DNA of 17,832 nucleotides, from positions 1 to 17,832 of the forward strand of contig DAHVYC010000003.1 in assembly GCA_027327845.1 (NCBI GenBank), in the 5' to 3' direction. Below the pieces are notes generated by a model. It had not been told where the DNA came from. It worked only from the letters and a program-made list of their open reading frames with translations, and searched no databases. Positions 6,397-13,394 of this stretch are shown here, in pieces (positions within the stretch are counted from its first letter, which is position 1; each line of letters begins with the position of its first letter). The position numbers and the translations under genes were made by a program. Source of the DNA: Candidatus Nomurabacteria bacterium (GTDB taxonomy: Bacteria > Patescibacteriota > Minisyncoccia > Phycocordibacterales > UBA9973).

Positions 6397-7041
6397 ATGG
6401 AGCAAAATTTTCAAACATCCTTCATACCTAAGAAACCGATGGTGCCAGAGCGACCTGTTTCCGGGAAGCCGATCGGTCTTTTTATGGTGATTTCTATTTT
6501 CGTATTTTTTACCGTGGTTATAGCGGGAGGAATTTTGTATTTTTACGACAGTAGCTTGAAAGGGAATATAGCTAAAATGCAGAATGATTTAAACTTAGCC
6601 AAAGACCGTTTTGAACCATCAAAAATAGTCCAGCTTCAGACTTTGGATAAGCGCTTGAAGGCCTCTAATGAAATTCTTTCCAAACATGTGGCCATATCTC
6701 CGATTTTTGAAGCGTTGCAGGATATGACCATAAAGACGATAGGTTATACTAAATTCAGTTATGATTCCGGGGAGGGAAGTAAGGATTCTAAAATCGTAGT
6801 AAATATGAGCGGAGTAGCTACCGGATACTTATCTGTGGCTTTGCAATCCGACATCTTTTCGAAAAATAAAAATTTCATAGACCCGGTATTCTATAATCTT
6901 TCGCTGGATGACAAAGGCAATGTATTGTTTGATTTGAAATTCTCAGTTGATCCTAGTTTTATAAATTACAAAAAGATGGTCGAAGCAGGAGGAACAGTCA
7001 ACACTTCTTTACCTCCCATCAGTACGGGCACAACCAATTAA
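6397..7041 (+). CDS. pilN: PilN-like type IV pilus platform protein
   Basis: 214-residue bitopic protein in the pilN position. A short cytoplasmic tail (1-27) contains FQTSFIPKKP (5-14), which may play the part of the PilM-binding INLLP-type motif of classical PilN but does not match it exactly. One membrane helix (about 28-50, rich in Val, Ile and Phe) is followed by a likely coiled coil (54-90, heptad-like Leu/Ile) and an alpha/beta domain ending in a Gly/Thr/Ser tail. The call rests mainly on gene order (pilM-N-O) and architecture; sequence identity to PilN is low. The start ATG has GGGA directly before it, too close for a normal Shine-Dalgarno. Confidence 0.8.
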   Translation: MEQNFQTSFIPKKPMVPERPVSGKPIGLFMVISIFVFFTVVIAGGILYFYDSSLKGNIAKMQNDLNLAKDRFEPSKIVQLQTLDKRLKASNEILSKHVAISPIFEALQDMTIKTIGYTKFSYDSGEGSKDSKIVVNMSGVATGYLSVALQSDIFSKNKNFIDPVFYNLSLDDKGNVLFDLKFSVDPSFINYKKMVEAGGTVNTSLPPISTGTTN

Positions 7042-7044
7042 TTT

Positions 7045-7623
7045 ATGAGATTTATTTTTCCGACAATTCTAATAGTAGTCGCCATAGCCGGGTTTTTTAT
7101 GTTTGTCAGCCCGACTTATCAAAATATTTCTGCTGAAAGAGAACAAATAACTTCTTATAATGAAGCCCTGGACAATTCGAAGGCATTGGAAGCAGAGAGG
7201 GATAAACTAACTCAAAAATATAACTCTTTCGATCCGGCAAATTTATCCAGGCTGGAAAAACTTTTACCAGACTCCATAGACAACATACGTTTAGTCTTGG
7301 AAATAGAGAATATGGCTTCAGCTTACGGCATGGTCTTAAAGAATGTTCAGTATGATACCTCCGACAACAACACCAAAACTCCTGATGTCGCTTCGAAGAG
7401 CGGAACTTTAAACAAAAATTATGGCACATGGAATCTGGAATTTTCTTCACAGGGCACATACGGAAATTTCGTGAATTTTATAAAAGATCTTGAAAATAAT
7501 CTAAGGATAGTGGATGTGTCAGCTGTAGATTTTTCTTCGAATACCAGCCCTGGCACCAATCCTCTTATGGCCCAAGCGTACAAGTATGATTTTAAAATTA
7601 AAACTTACTGGCTGAAAAATTAA
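7045..7623 (+). CDS. pilO: PilO-like type IV pilus platform protein
   Basis: 192 residues with one N-terminal membrane helix (about 3-21), a coiled-coil stretch (24-60) and a ferredoxin-like C-terminal domain. The block LEKLLPDSIDNIRLVLEIENMASAYGM (within 70-98) is the typical PilO motif region, and FSSQGTYGNFVNFIKDLENNLRIVDV matches the C-terminal PilO fold. PilO pairs with PilN through the coiled coil, and the dimer positions the pilus machinery. The gene starts three bases after pilN, and the next gene begins one base after its stop, so this is a tightly coupled operon. Confidence 0.88.
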   Translation: MRFIFPTILIVVAIAGFFMFVSPTYQNISAEREQITSYNEALDNSKALEAERDKLTQKYNSFDPANLSRLEKLLPDSIDNIRLVLEIENMASAYGMVLKNVQYDTSDNNTKTPDVASKSGTLNKNYGTWNLEFSSQGTYGNFVNFIKDLENNLRIVDVSAVDFSSNTSPGTNPLMAQAYKYDFKIKTYWLKN

Positions 7624-7624
7624 T

Positions 7625-8122
7625 ATGAGTCCAAAAGTTAAAAATATAGTAATAATTGCAGTAGTCGTGGTAGCCCTTGTTCTAGGTTACATATTTTTCA
7701 TGCAGAAATCTCCCGACCAAGCTAACCTGGTTTCTTCTCTTCCTTCCGGGACCCCGGCATCTTCTTCGAATACTAGTGGATCTGCAAGTACTGCCATGTC
7801 CGGGGATTTGCTTTCTGTGCTTCTCGGAGTAAAAAGCATAAAGCTCGACGATAGTATTTTTTCAAACAAAGCATTCCTCTATTTACGTGATTCCAGTATA
7901 ACGATTACTACGCCTACAGATGCCGGGAGAGCAAATCCATTTGCCCCTATAGGGTCAGACGGAGTAGCGCCGGTGCCTCCTAGCTTAGTACCGGTAAATG
8001 CTTTTGGTGCACCTACTACCGGTGATACGACTGCTCCAATAAATACAAATACAGGCGCCAATACTGCAGGTACGGGACAAAAATCCACTACACCGAACAG
8101 CACACAAAAGAAAACACCTTAA
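7625..8122 (+). CDS. PilP-like bitopic pilus protein
   Basis: 165-residue protein with an N-terminal membrane helix (about 6-26), a low-complexity Ser/Thr/Gly/Pro linker (35-60), a small central region (61-100) with GDLLSVLLGVKSIKLDDSIF, the motif GRANPFAPIG (101-110), and a disordered Pro/Thr/Asn-rich tail. PilP proteins carry a similar RxPF element, and the gene holds the pilP place after pilO. No lipobox is seen, unlike proteobacterial PilP, and no PilQ partner is encoded here, so its role may be limited to the PilNO platform. The assignment is by position and the NPF motif only. Confidence 0.6.
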   Translation: MSPKVKNIVIIAVVVVALVLGYIFFMQKSPDQANLVSSLPSGTPASSSNTSGSASTAMSGDLLSVLLGVKSIKLDDSIFSNKAFLYLRDSSITITTPTDAGRANPFAPIGSDGVAPVPPSLVPVNAFGAPTTGDTTAPINTNTGANTAGTGQKSTTPNSTQKKTP

Positions 8123-8133
8123 TTAAACAAATT

Positions 8134-9888
8134 ATGAGTTTTTTAGAAGAATTATCAAAAAAAGGCTTAATAGGGAAGAGTAAAATAGATGAAATTAAAA
8201 ATCTGGCCAGGGAGAAGTATAACGGAAACATAGACGAAGCCTTAATAGAATCCGGTATCTCGGAAGATAAAATCCTTTCTGCTAAAGGAGAGTATTTGAA
8301 TATGCCGGTAAGGAAAACCGATGTGAAGGATATTTCTTTTGATGTATTGAAATATATACCAGAAGATGCAGCTTCCTATTATCATTTTGTTCCAATAGGT
8401 CTAGAAGACGGAGTACTTGAAGTAGGAATAACGGATGGAGAAAATGCACAAGCCATGGACGCCTTGCAATTTATTTCAGCAAAACTGGGGATGCCGTTCA
8501 AAGTTTTTTTGATAGCTTATTCGGATTATAAGAATGTGATGGAAAGTTACAGAGGAATATCCGTGCAGGTCGGCGAAGCGTTAAGTGAGCTCGATAAAGA
8601 AAAAGAGAATGTGGATGTAAAGAGCCTAAATGAATCCAAAAATTTAAATAAGGAAATAAAGAGTATAAAATCAAGCGAAGAGGCAAAGATAGTGGAAGAT
8701 GCGCCGGTTATAAAGATAGTAGCGGTGCTTCTGCGCAATGCCATAGAAAATAATGCCTCTGATATACATATAGAAAACACCGAAGACAAAGTGAAAGTTC
8801 GTTTTCGTATAGACGGGACTTTACATACCACGACCGTACTTCCACCTTCCGTTTATAGCGGGGTTGTCGCTCGCATAAAAATACTTGCCAAACTTCGTTT
8901 GGATGAAAAGAGAAAACCGCAAGACGGATCTTTCAGTACAGAACTTGATGGTCATAAAATAGATTTCCGTGTTTCAACTATGCCGGCGTATTACGGAGAA
9001 AAAGTGGTGATACGAATACTTGATTCTGAAAAGGGCGTAAAACCTCTTGACCAGCTGGGGCTTTCAAAAAGGAATTTGGAATTGCTTCGAGAAGCGATAA
9101 CCAAACCTTACGGACTTGTTCTTATAACCGGTCCTACCGGAAGTGGAAAATCAACCACTTTATACTCAATGATGAATGAGCTCGACAAGGAAACGAGCAA
9201 TATAGTGTCCTTAGAAGATCCGGTGGAATATCATATGCCGGATATAAACCAATCCCAGATGATGCCGGAAATAGGATATACGTTTGCTTCCGGATTGCGT
9301 TCTATCTTAAGGCAAGACCCAGATGTGATAATGGTAGGAGAGATAAGAGATAAAGAAACAGCTCAGCTTGCCATACAAGCCGCACTTACCGGACACTTGG
9401 TCTTGTCTACCTTGCACACGAATAGTGCTGTGGGAGCAGTACCACGTCTTATAGACATGGGAGTTGATCCTTATCTTATAGCACCTACTCTTATTTTGTC
9501 TGTAGCTCAGCGTTTAGCTCGAATGACCTGTCCTTCTTCGAAGAAATTAGTGCCTATGGACCCGAGCATCAAAATGCAGATTGAAGAAGAATTAAAAGAC
9601 CTACCGGCCGAATTTATGAAAGATATAGAGATAAAAGATCAGATGTATGAAACTGTTCCTTCAGAAGGATGTCCGTCAGGTACAAAAGGACGCATAGCCA
9701 TTTTTGAGATGTTTAGAGTAAGCAAAGAAATGCAGAATGTCATTTTGAAAAATCCGATAGATTCAGAAATATATAGAGTGGCTAGAAAAGAAGGCATGCT
9801 TGTCATGAAAGAAGATGCCATGTTAAAAGCAATAAACGGTGTCATTCCCTATAAGGAAGTTTACAATTTCGTAAACGAGAACGATTGA
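8134..9888 (+). CDS. pilB: Type IV pilus extension ATPase PilB
   Basis: 584-residue secretion ATPase of the GspE/PilB family; a cytoplasmic hexamer that powers pilus polymerisation through PilC. An N-terminal MshEN-type domain (about 1-145) is followed by a charged linker (150-190) and the ATPase core: Asp box near DEKRKPQDGSF (257-267), Walker A GPTGSGKST (333-341), Walker B DPDVIMVGE (395-403), His box HLVLSTLHTN (421-430). The zinc-binding tetracysteine region between core and C-terminal lobe is degraded: only C466 (TCPSSKK) and C513 (EGCPSGTKGR) remain of the four cysteines usual in the family. The start lies 11 bases after the preceding stop. Confidence 0.95.
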   Translation: MSFLEELSKKGLIGKSKIDEIKNLAREKYNGNIDEALIESGISEDKILSAKGEYLNMPVRKTDVKDISFDVLKYIPEDAASYYHFVPIGLEDGVLEVGITDGENAQAMDALQFISAKLGMPFKVFLIAYSDYKNVMESYRGISVQVGEALSELDKEKENVDVKSLNESKNLNKEIKSIKSSEEAKIVEDAPVIKIVAVLLRNAIENNASDIHIENTEDKVKVRFRIDGTLHTTTVLPPSVYSGVVARIKILAKLRLDEKRKPQDGSFSTELDGHKIDFRVSTMPAYYGEKVVIRILDSEKGVKPLDQLGLSKRNLELLREAITKPYGLVLITGPTGSGKSTTLYSMMNELDKETSNIVSLEDPVEYHMPDINQSQMMPEIGYTFASGLRSILRQDPDVIMVGEIRDKETAQLAIQAALTGHLVLSTLHTNSAVGAVPRLIDMGVDPYLIAPTLILSVAQRLARMTCPSSKKLVPMDPSIKMQIEEELKDLPAEFMKDIEIKDQMYETVPSEGCPSGTKGRIAIFEMFRVSKEMQNVILKNPIDSEIYRVARKEGMLVMKEDAMLKAINGVIPYKEVYNFVNEND

Positions 9889-9894
9889 TGTTTT

Positions 9895-9922
9895 TTGTGG
9901 TTTGTATACCTTGTAATATAAT
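9895..9922 (+). promoter_or_regulatory. Internal promoter before the receiver gene
   Basis: A perfect TATAAT (9917-9922) with a weak TTGTGG (9895-9900) 16 bases upstream lies in the 47-base gap between pilB and the receiver gene. The -10 ends 13 bases before the ATG at 9936, so the leader would be only a few bases. It could allow the receiver, pilT and pilC to be expressed apart from the upstream genes. Confidence 0.45.
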
Positions 9923-9935
9923 AATTTATAAATAA

Positions 9936-10337
9936 ATGGAAGGAGAGAAAAAGAAAATTTTAATAGTGGATGATGACACATTTTTACTGGATATGTATGC
10001 TTTCAAATTCAGCCAAAATAATTTTGAAGTATATACCGCTCCGGGCGGAGAGCAAGTAATAAGTAAATTGAAAGATGGACTCAAGCCGGACATTATATTG
10101 ATGGATATCATAATGCCCGAGATGGATGGTTTTGAAGTACTGGAGCATATTAACGATGAAAATCTTTCTCCGAATTCTATGAAAATAATTTTATCCAACA
10201 AGAGTGAACAATCAGATATCGATAAAGGAAAAAGTCTCGGAGCTGTGGGGTATATTGTGAAGGCCAACTCTACACCTACAGAAGTTATAGACCAAGTGAA
10301 AAAAATTTTATCAAGTAAAAATTTAAGTGAACAATAA
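9936..10337 (+). CDS. Stand-alone CheY-like response regulator receiver
   Basis: 133-residue single receiver domain with no output domain. Conserved features: acidic pocket Asp12-14 (LIVDDDTF), phospho-acceptor Asp57 in LMDIIMPEMDGFE, Ser87 in the switch position (IILSNKS), aromatic Tyr106 and Lys109 in GYIVKAN. It should be phosphorylated by a histidine kinase encoded elsewhere and act by protein contact, as PilG/PilH do in twitching control. Position between pilB and pilT suggests it acts on the extension/retraction motors or on PilM/PilC. The stop overlaps the region just before the pilT start. Confidence 0.93.
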   Translation: MEGEKKKILIVDDDTFLLDMYAFKFSQNNFEVYTAPGGEQVISKLKDGLKPDIILMDIIMPEMDGFEVLEHINDENLSPNSMKIILSNKSEQSDIDKGKSLGAVGYIVKANSTPTEVIDQVKKILSSKNLSEQ

Positions 10338-10341
10338 AAAT

Positions 10342-11400
10342 ATGGATTACAAAAAGAAATTAGAAGAGTTGATTTTGACTGTCATCAGAGAAAATGGATC
10401 CGATCTACATTTGGGTGCCGGAGTGGTGCCGATAATAAGAGTAGCGGGGGAACTTGTATTTTTACGAAAGCATTCTCTTCTTACCGAGGAAGATGTCAAA
10501 GGCATCTTGGGAGAAATATTAGGAAAAGAAAAATTGGCGAAATTCATAGAAAATCAAGAAATGGATTTTTCTTATGATTTCCGCGGAGAAGCAAGGCTTC
10601 GAGGTAACGCTTTCTTCCAAAAAGGCATGATAAGCGTAGCTTTCCGTTTAGTACCTAAAGTCAAAACCCTCGAAGAGCTAAATTTGCCTCCGATTATAGG
10701 CGAATTTGCGAGGAAAAAACAAGGGTTTTTTCTGGTAGTTGGCCCCGTAGGGCAAGGTAAATCTACCACATTGTCCGCTATGGTAAATCTCATAAATAAC
10801 GAGGAAGCAAGGCATATTGTCACCATAGAAGACCCTATAGAATATGTTTATACTCCGAATAAAGCTATTATCAACCAGCGAGAAGTAGGCATAGATACTA
10901 AAGATTTTCATACTGCCCTCAAATCGGTTTTCCGAGAGGATGTAAATGTAATAATGATAGGAGAAATGCGTACCGCAGAAACCATATCTACGGCGGTCAC
11001 GGCGGCAGAAACAGGGCATTTAGTGCTTTCTACTCTCCATACCAACAATGCTTCACAGACCATAGATAGAATTATTGATTCATTTCCGGGAGATCAGCAA
11101 GACCAAATACGCTCAGAGCTCGCTTCAAGCTTGATCGGAATATTTTCCCAGAGATTGGTGCCCAGGATAACCGGGGGACTTATACCGGCTTATGAGCTTC
11201 TGATAAACAACAATGCCGTTGCTAACTTGATACGCGAGAAGCGCACCAAAGAGATCGATGTGATAATAGAGACAGGGATGGAGTCCGGCATGATAGATCT
11301 GAATCACTCTCTTATGGAGCTTGTACGGGCTGGAGAAATTACGGTAGAAAATGCTCATCAATTTTCACTTAACCCTAAAGGTCTAGAAAGAATTTTATAA
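10342..11400 (+). CDS. pilT: Pilus retraction ATPase PilT
   Basis: About 352 residues, the usual PilT length, counting from ATG 10342 (MDYKKKLEEL). A GTG at 10327 is in frame but overlaps the receiver stop and adds an unconserved NNKN stretch, so ATG is preferred. PAS-like N-domain with SDLHLGAGVVPIIRVAGEL (20-38), Walker A GPVGQGKST (134-142, the canonical Thr replaced by Val and Ser by Gln), Asp box IEDPIEYV (162-169), Walker B VNVIMIGEMR (201-210, where DV is usual), His box HLVLSTLHTN (226-235), and the PilT-specific AVANLIR (292-298), equivalent to the AIRNLIR retraction motif. This last element separates it from PilB. It depolymerises pili and is needed for twitching and DNA uptake. Confidence 0.94.
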   Translation: MDYKKKLEELILTVIRENGSDLHLGAGVVPIIRVAGELVFLRKHSLLTEEDVKGILGEILGKEKLAKFIENQEMDFSYDFRGEARLRGNAFFQKGMISVAFRLVPKVKTLEELNLPPIIGEFARKKQGFFLVVGPVGQGKSTTLSAMVNLINNEEARHIVTIEDPIEYVYTPNKAIINQREVGIDTKDFHTALKSVFREDVNVIMIGEMRTAETISTAVTAAETGHLVLSTLHTNNASQTIDRIIDSFPGDQQDQIRSELASSLIGIFSQRLVPRITGGLIPAYELLINNNAVANLIREKRTKEIDVIIETGMESGMIDLNHSLMELVRAGEITVENAHQFSLNPKGLERIL

Positions 11401-11404
11401 AACC

Positions 11405-12613
11405 ATGCTATTTAAATACAAAGCTGTAGACGACAAAGGAATAAATAAGGGAGGAGAAATAGATGCTCCAAATCGCGACAGTGCCATAAGTGCTCTGCAA
11501 CGCAGGAGTTTTATCGTTATTTCTATAGTGGAAGAAGGAAAAGCAAAATCTCTACTATCTCTGTCTTTATTTGAAAGGGTACCTATGAAGGATGTGGTAA
11601 TTCTTTCTCGCCAGATTTCTACTTTGTTCGCTGCCCAGGTTTCGGCCTTAAAAGCTTTTACGATGCTCGCTTCCAATGCGGAGAACAAACTTCTATCTAA
11701 AAAATTATCGCAAATAAGCGACGATATCCAAGCAGGAATATCTATATCCGGCGCGCTGGCCAAACATCCGGATGTTTTTTCAAATTTCTATGTAAACATG
11801 GTAAAGGTCGGCGAAGAAACAGGTAAGCTTAATGAAACTTTTGAACACCTTGCCGGATATCTGGACCGCCAATATGCTTTAACAGCCAAGACCAGAAATG
11901 CTCTTATATATCCTGCTTTTGTCATCCTTACATTCTTTGTGGTTATGGGGCTTATGTTTGTCGTTGTCATTCCGAAACTCTCCGCAATAATATTAGATTC
12001 AGGGCAAGAACCTCCAGTATATACAAAAATAGTAATAGCTCTTTCCAATTTCTTTGTGCATTATGGATTTTTGTTTTTGATTTTTGTAATCCTCTTAGGA
12101 ATATGGTTTTGGAGGATGTCTAAAACAGAAAAAGGTAAAATATATCTTGATAAAATGAAGTTATCTATTCCGGCAGTAGGAAATTTATATAGAAAACTTT
12201 ACTTATCCAGAATAGCGGACAATATGGATACGATGCTTACCTCCGGCGTCCCGATAGTTAAGGCCATAGATATAACTTCCGACGTAGTCGGAAGTGTGGT
12301 GTATCAAGGAGTTATGAAAGACGTGGCAGATGGAGTGAAATCAGGGTTGCCTTTTTCGGCCGCCTTTGAAAAGCATACCGAACACGTGCCTGGTATTTTG
12401 GTCCAAATGATAAAAGTGGGCGAAGAGACAGGGTCTTTGGGCCAAATATTGAAAACTTTGGCGGATTTTTACAAGAGAGAAGTAGACGACGCGGTGGATA
12501 CCCTAGTAGGACTCATAGAGCCGGTGATGATAGTTGTTTTGGGTCTAGGTGTCGGTGTGCTTTTGGTTTCTGTTTTGATGCCTATATACAACTTGGCGGG
12601 TAGTATACAATAA
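11405..12613 (+). CDS. pilC: Type IV pilus platform protein PilC
   Basis: 402-residue polytopic membrane protein of the GspF/PilC family. Two homologous T2SF domains are visible: the first with LSRQISTLFAAQVSALKAF and MVKVGEETGKLNETFEHLAGYLDR, the second with LSRIADNMDTMLTSGVPIVKAI and MIKVGEETGSLGQILKTLADFYKRE. Membrane helices lie at about 170-195, 220-245 and 370-395, ending LMPIYNLAGSIQ. PilC sits at the base of the pilus; PilB and PilT turn it to add or remove pilin subunits. It begins four bases after pilT. The gene is last in the motor operon; a new promoter follows. Confidence 0.95.
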   Translation: MLFKYKAVDDKGINKGGEIDAPNRDSAISALQRRSFIVISIVEEGKAKSLLSLSLFERVPMKDVVILSRQISTLFAAQVSALKAFTMLASNAENKLLSKKLSQISDDIQAGISISGALAKHPDVFSNFYVNMVKVGEETGKLNETFEHLAGYLDRQYALTAKTRNALIYPAFVILTFFVVMGLMFVVVIPKLSAIILDSGQEPPVYTKIVIALSNFFVHYGFLFLIFVILLGIWFWRMSKTEKGKIYLDKMKLSIPAVGNLYRKLYLSRIADNMDTMLTSGVPIVKAIDITSDVVGSVVYQGVMKDVADGVKSGLPFSAAFEKHTEHVPGILVQMIKVGEETGSLGQILKTLADFYKREVDDAVDTLVGLIEPVMIVVLGLGVGVLLVSVLMPIYNLAGSIQ

Positions 12614-12620
12614 AAATGGC

Positions 12621-12629
12621 TGTGGATAA
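12621..12629 (-). promoter_or_regulatory. Consensus DnaA box
   Basis: TGTGGATAA on the plus strand, i.e. TTATCCACA on the minus strand, a perfect 9-base DnaA-binding consensus. It lies seven bases after the pilC stop and a few bases upstream of the -35 region of the major pilin promoter. It is a single box with no cluster, so it is not an origin; regulation by DnaA or chance are both possible. Confidence 0.3.
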
Positions 12630-12634
12630 CTTTT

Positions 12635-12664
12635 TTGCGCATACTTGGCAATAAAAGTTATAAT
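12635..12664 (+). promoter_or_regulatory. Promoter of the first major pilin gene
   Basis: A perfect TATAAT (12659-12664) with a weak TTGCGC (12635-12640) 18 bases upstream; a second -35-like TTGGCA (12644-12649) is too close to the same -10. Initiation near 12671 would give an unusually long leader of about 110 bases for this gene-dense region. A separate promoter fits the high pilin dose needed relative to the platform genes. Confidence 0.5.
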
Positions 12665-12670
12665 ATATGC

Positions 12671-12779
12671 ATAAAATATAAAGTCGAAATTTCCGTTTCT
12701 TTTATAACGGATAAAAAATTATTAGTTTCCGCTTAAGGCGGACGGGCTTTGTCCCGAGATATTATTAGCAGTAAAAATT
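12671..12779 (+). promoter_or_regulatory. Structured 5' leader of the first pilin mRNA
   Basis: About 110 bases with several short stems: CCGTT/AACGG (12693-12697, 12706-12710), TCCGC/GCGGA around TTAAG (12728-12732, 12738-12742), then CGGG/CCCG (12743-12746, 12753-12756). An alternative stem, GGAC/GTCC (12740-12743, 12751-12754), excludes the middle one. No T-tract follows, so it is not a plain terminator. It may stabilise the mRNA or control translation; no known riboswitch class is recognised. No Shine-Dalgarno precedes the ATG. Confidence 0.35.
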
Positions 12780-13259
12780 ATGAAGAATTTTAAAAAAGGT
12801 TTTACCCGCACACTTAGCGGGAGCAAAGTGTCCGGGTTTACGTTGATTGAACTCTTGGTGGTGGTAGCTATCATAGGCATATTGGCGTCGGTGGTTTTGG
12901 CTTCCTTAAACAGCGCAAGAAGCAAAGGATCTGATGCTGCCGTGAAAGCTGACATGGCCAATGTGAGAGCTCAAGCGGAAATCTGGTATGATAACAACGG
13001 CAGTAAATACAATACTACCGGAGTAGCTACTAGTGGCTGTTCAGCTGCCAACACTATATTTATAGATACCAATATCCAGCAAGCAGTTAATCAGATACAA
13101 ACCCAAATCGGCAGCGCAACTATGAGTTGTACTACAGATGCGGGAGGACAGCACTGGGCAATGAGTGTTTCTGCCCTTAAAGGAGGTGGAACTTGGTGTG
13201 TAGACAATTCAGGATGGGTAAAAGCCGGGACGGCCGGAGCTACCGGAGTTTGTGCATAA
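12780..13259 (+). CDS. Major type IV prepilin (PilA-like), first copy
   Basis: 159-residue prepilin. Class III signal KVSG|FTLIELLVVVAIIGILASVV: cleavage after Gly19, Phe20 becomes methylated residue 1, Glu24 is the Glu5 needed for assembly. Mature chain about 140 residues with an N-terminal hydrophobic helix and a small globular head. Four cysteines (87, 117, 140, 158) could form two disulfides; the C-terminal part has WCVDNSG, shared with the next pilin. The leader is longer than usual and holds an extra GFT (7-9) followed by a 36-base in-frame segment with inverted repeats before the true GFT (19-21). It has its own promoter and is followed by a strong terminator, as expected for an abundant subunit. 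Confidence 0.92.
   Translation: MKNFKKGFTRTLSGSKVSGFTLIELLVVVAIIGILASVVLASLNSARSKGSDAAVKADMANVRAQAEIWYDNNGSKYNTTGVATSGCSAANTIFIDTNIQQAVNQIQTQIGSATMSCTTDAGGQHWAMSVSALKGGGTWCVDNSGWVKAGTAGATGVCA
12798..12842. repeat. Inverted repeat between duplicated GFT codons, pilin 1
   Basis: Direct repeat GGTTTTACC (12798-12806) and GGGTTTACG (12834-12842), 36 bases apart, each coding Gly-Phe-Thr. Between and overlapping them is an inverted repeat: 12804-12815 (ACCCGCACACTT) pairs with 12826-12837, 11 of 12 positions, around a 10-base loop. The layout is that of a small palindromic element flanked by a short target duplication, kept in frame within the leader peptide. Confidence 0.65.
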
Positions 13260-13280
13260 AATTCGATTTTTTCTCTTATT

Positions 13281-13314
13281 AAAAACCACTCCGACCCGGG
13301 TCGGAGTGGTTTTT
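13281..13314 (+). terminator. Strong terminator after the first pilin gene
   Basis: A perfect 24-base palindrome (13286-13309; CCACTCCGACCC and its complement), flanked by AAAAA on the left and TTTTT (13310-13314) on the right, 26 bases after the pilin stop. The GC-rich stem with a T-run is a canonical intrinsic terminator and works in either direction. It separates the two pilin genes into different transcripts. Confidence 0.9.
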
Positions 13315-13327
13315 GTATGAGGTTGTA

Positions 13328-13336
13328 TGGTATACT
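13328..13336 (+). promoter_or_regulatory. Extended -10 promoter of the second pilin gene
   Basis: TGGTATACT: an extended -10 with TATACT (13331-13336, one mismatch). No good -35 is seen because the terminator occupies that place. It would start transcription about 50 bases before the ATG at 13395. It is needed because the upstream terminator should block read-through. Confidence 0.4.
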
Positions 13337-13394
13337 AGATATAGTAAGTAAATATTGTCGAATAATTTATTAAAACTAATTGATTTGATAAATA

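Noticed and set aside
10327..10341. GTG start adding five residues to PilT
   Set aside because: It overlaps the receiver stop and adds unconserved residues; the ATG at 10342 gives the normal PilT N-terminus.
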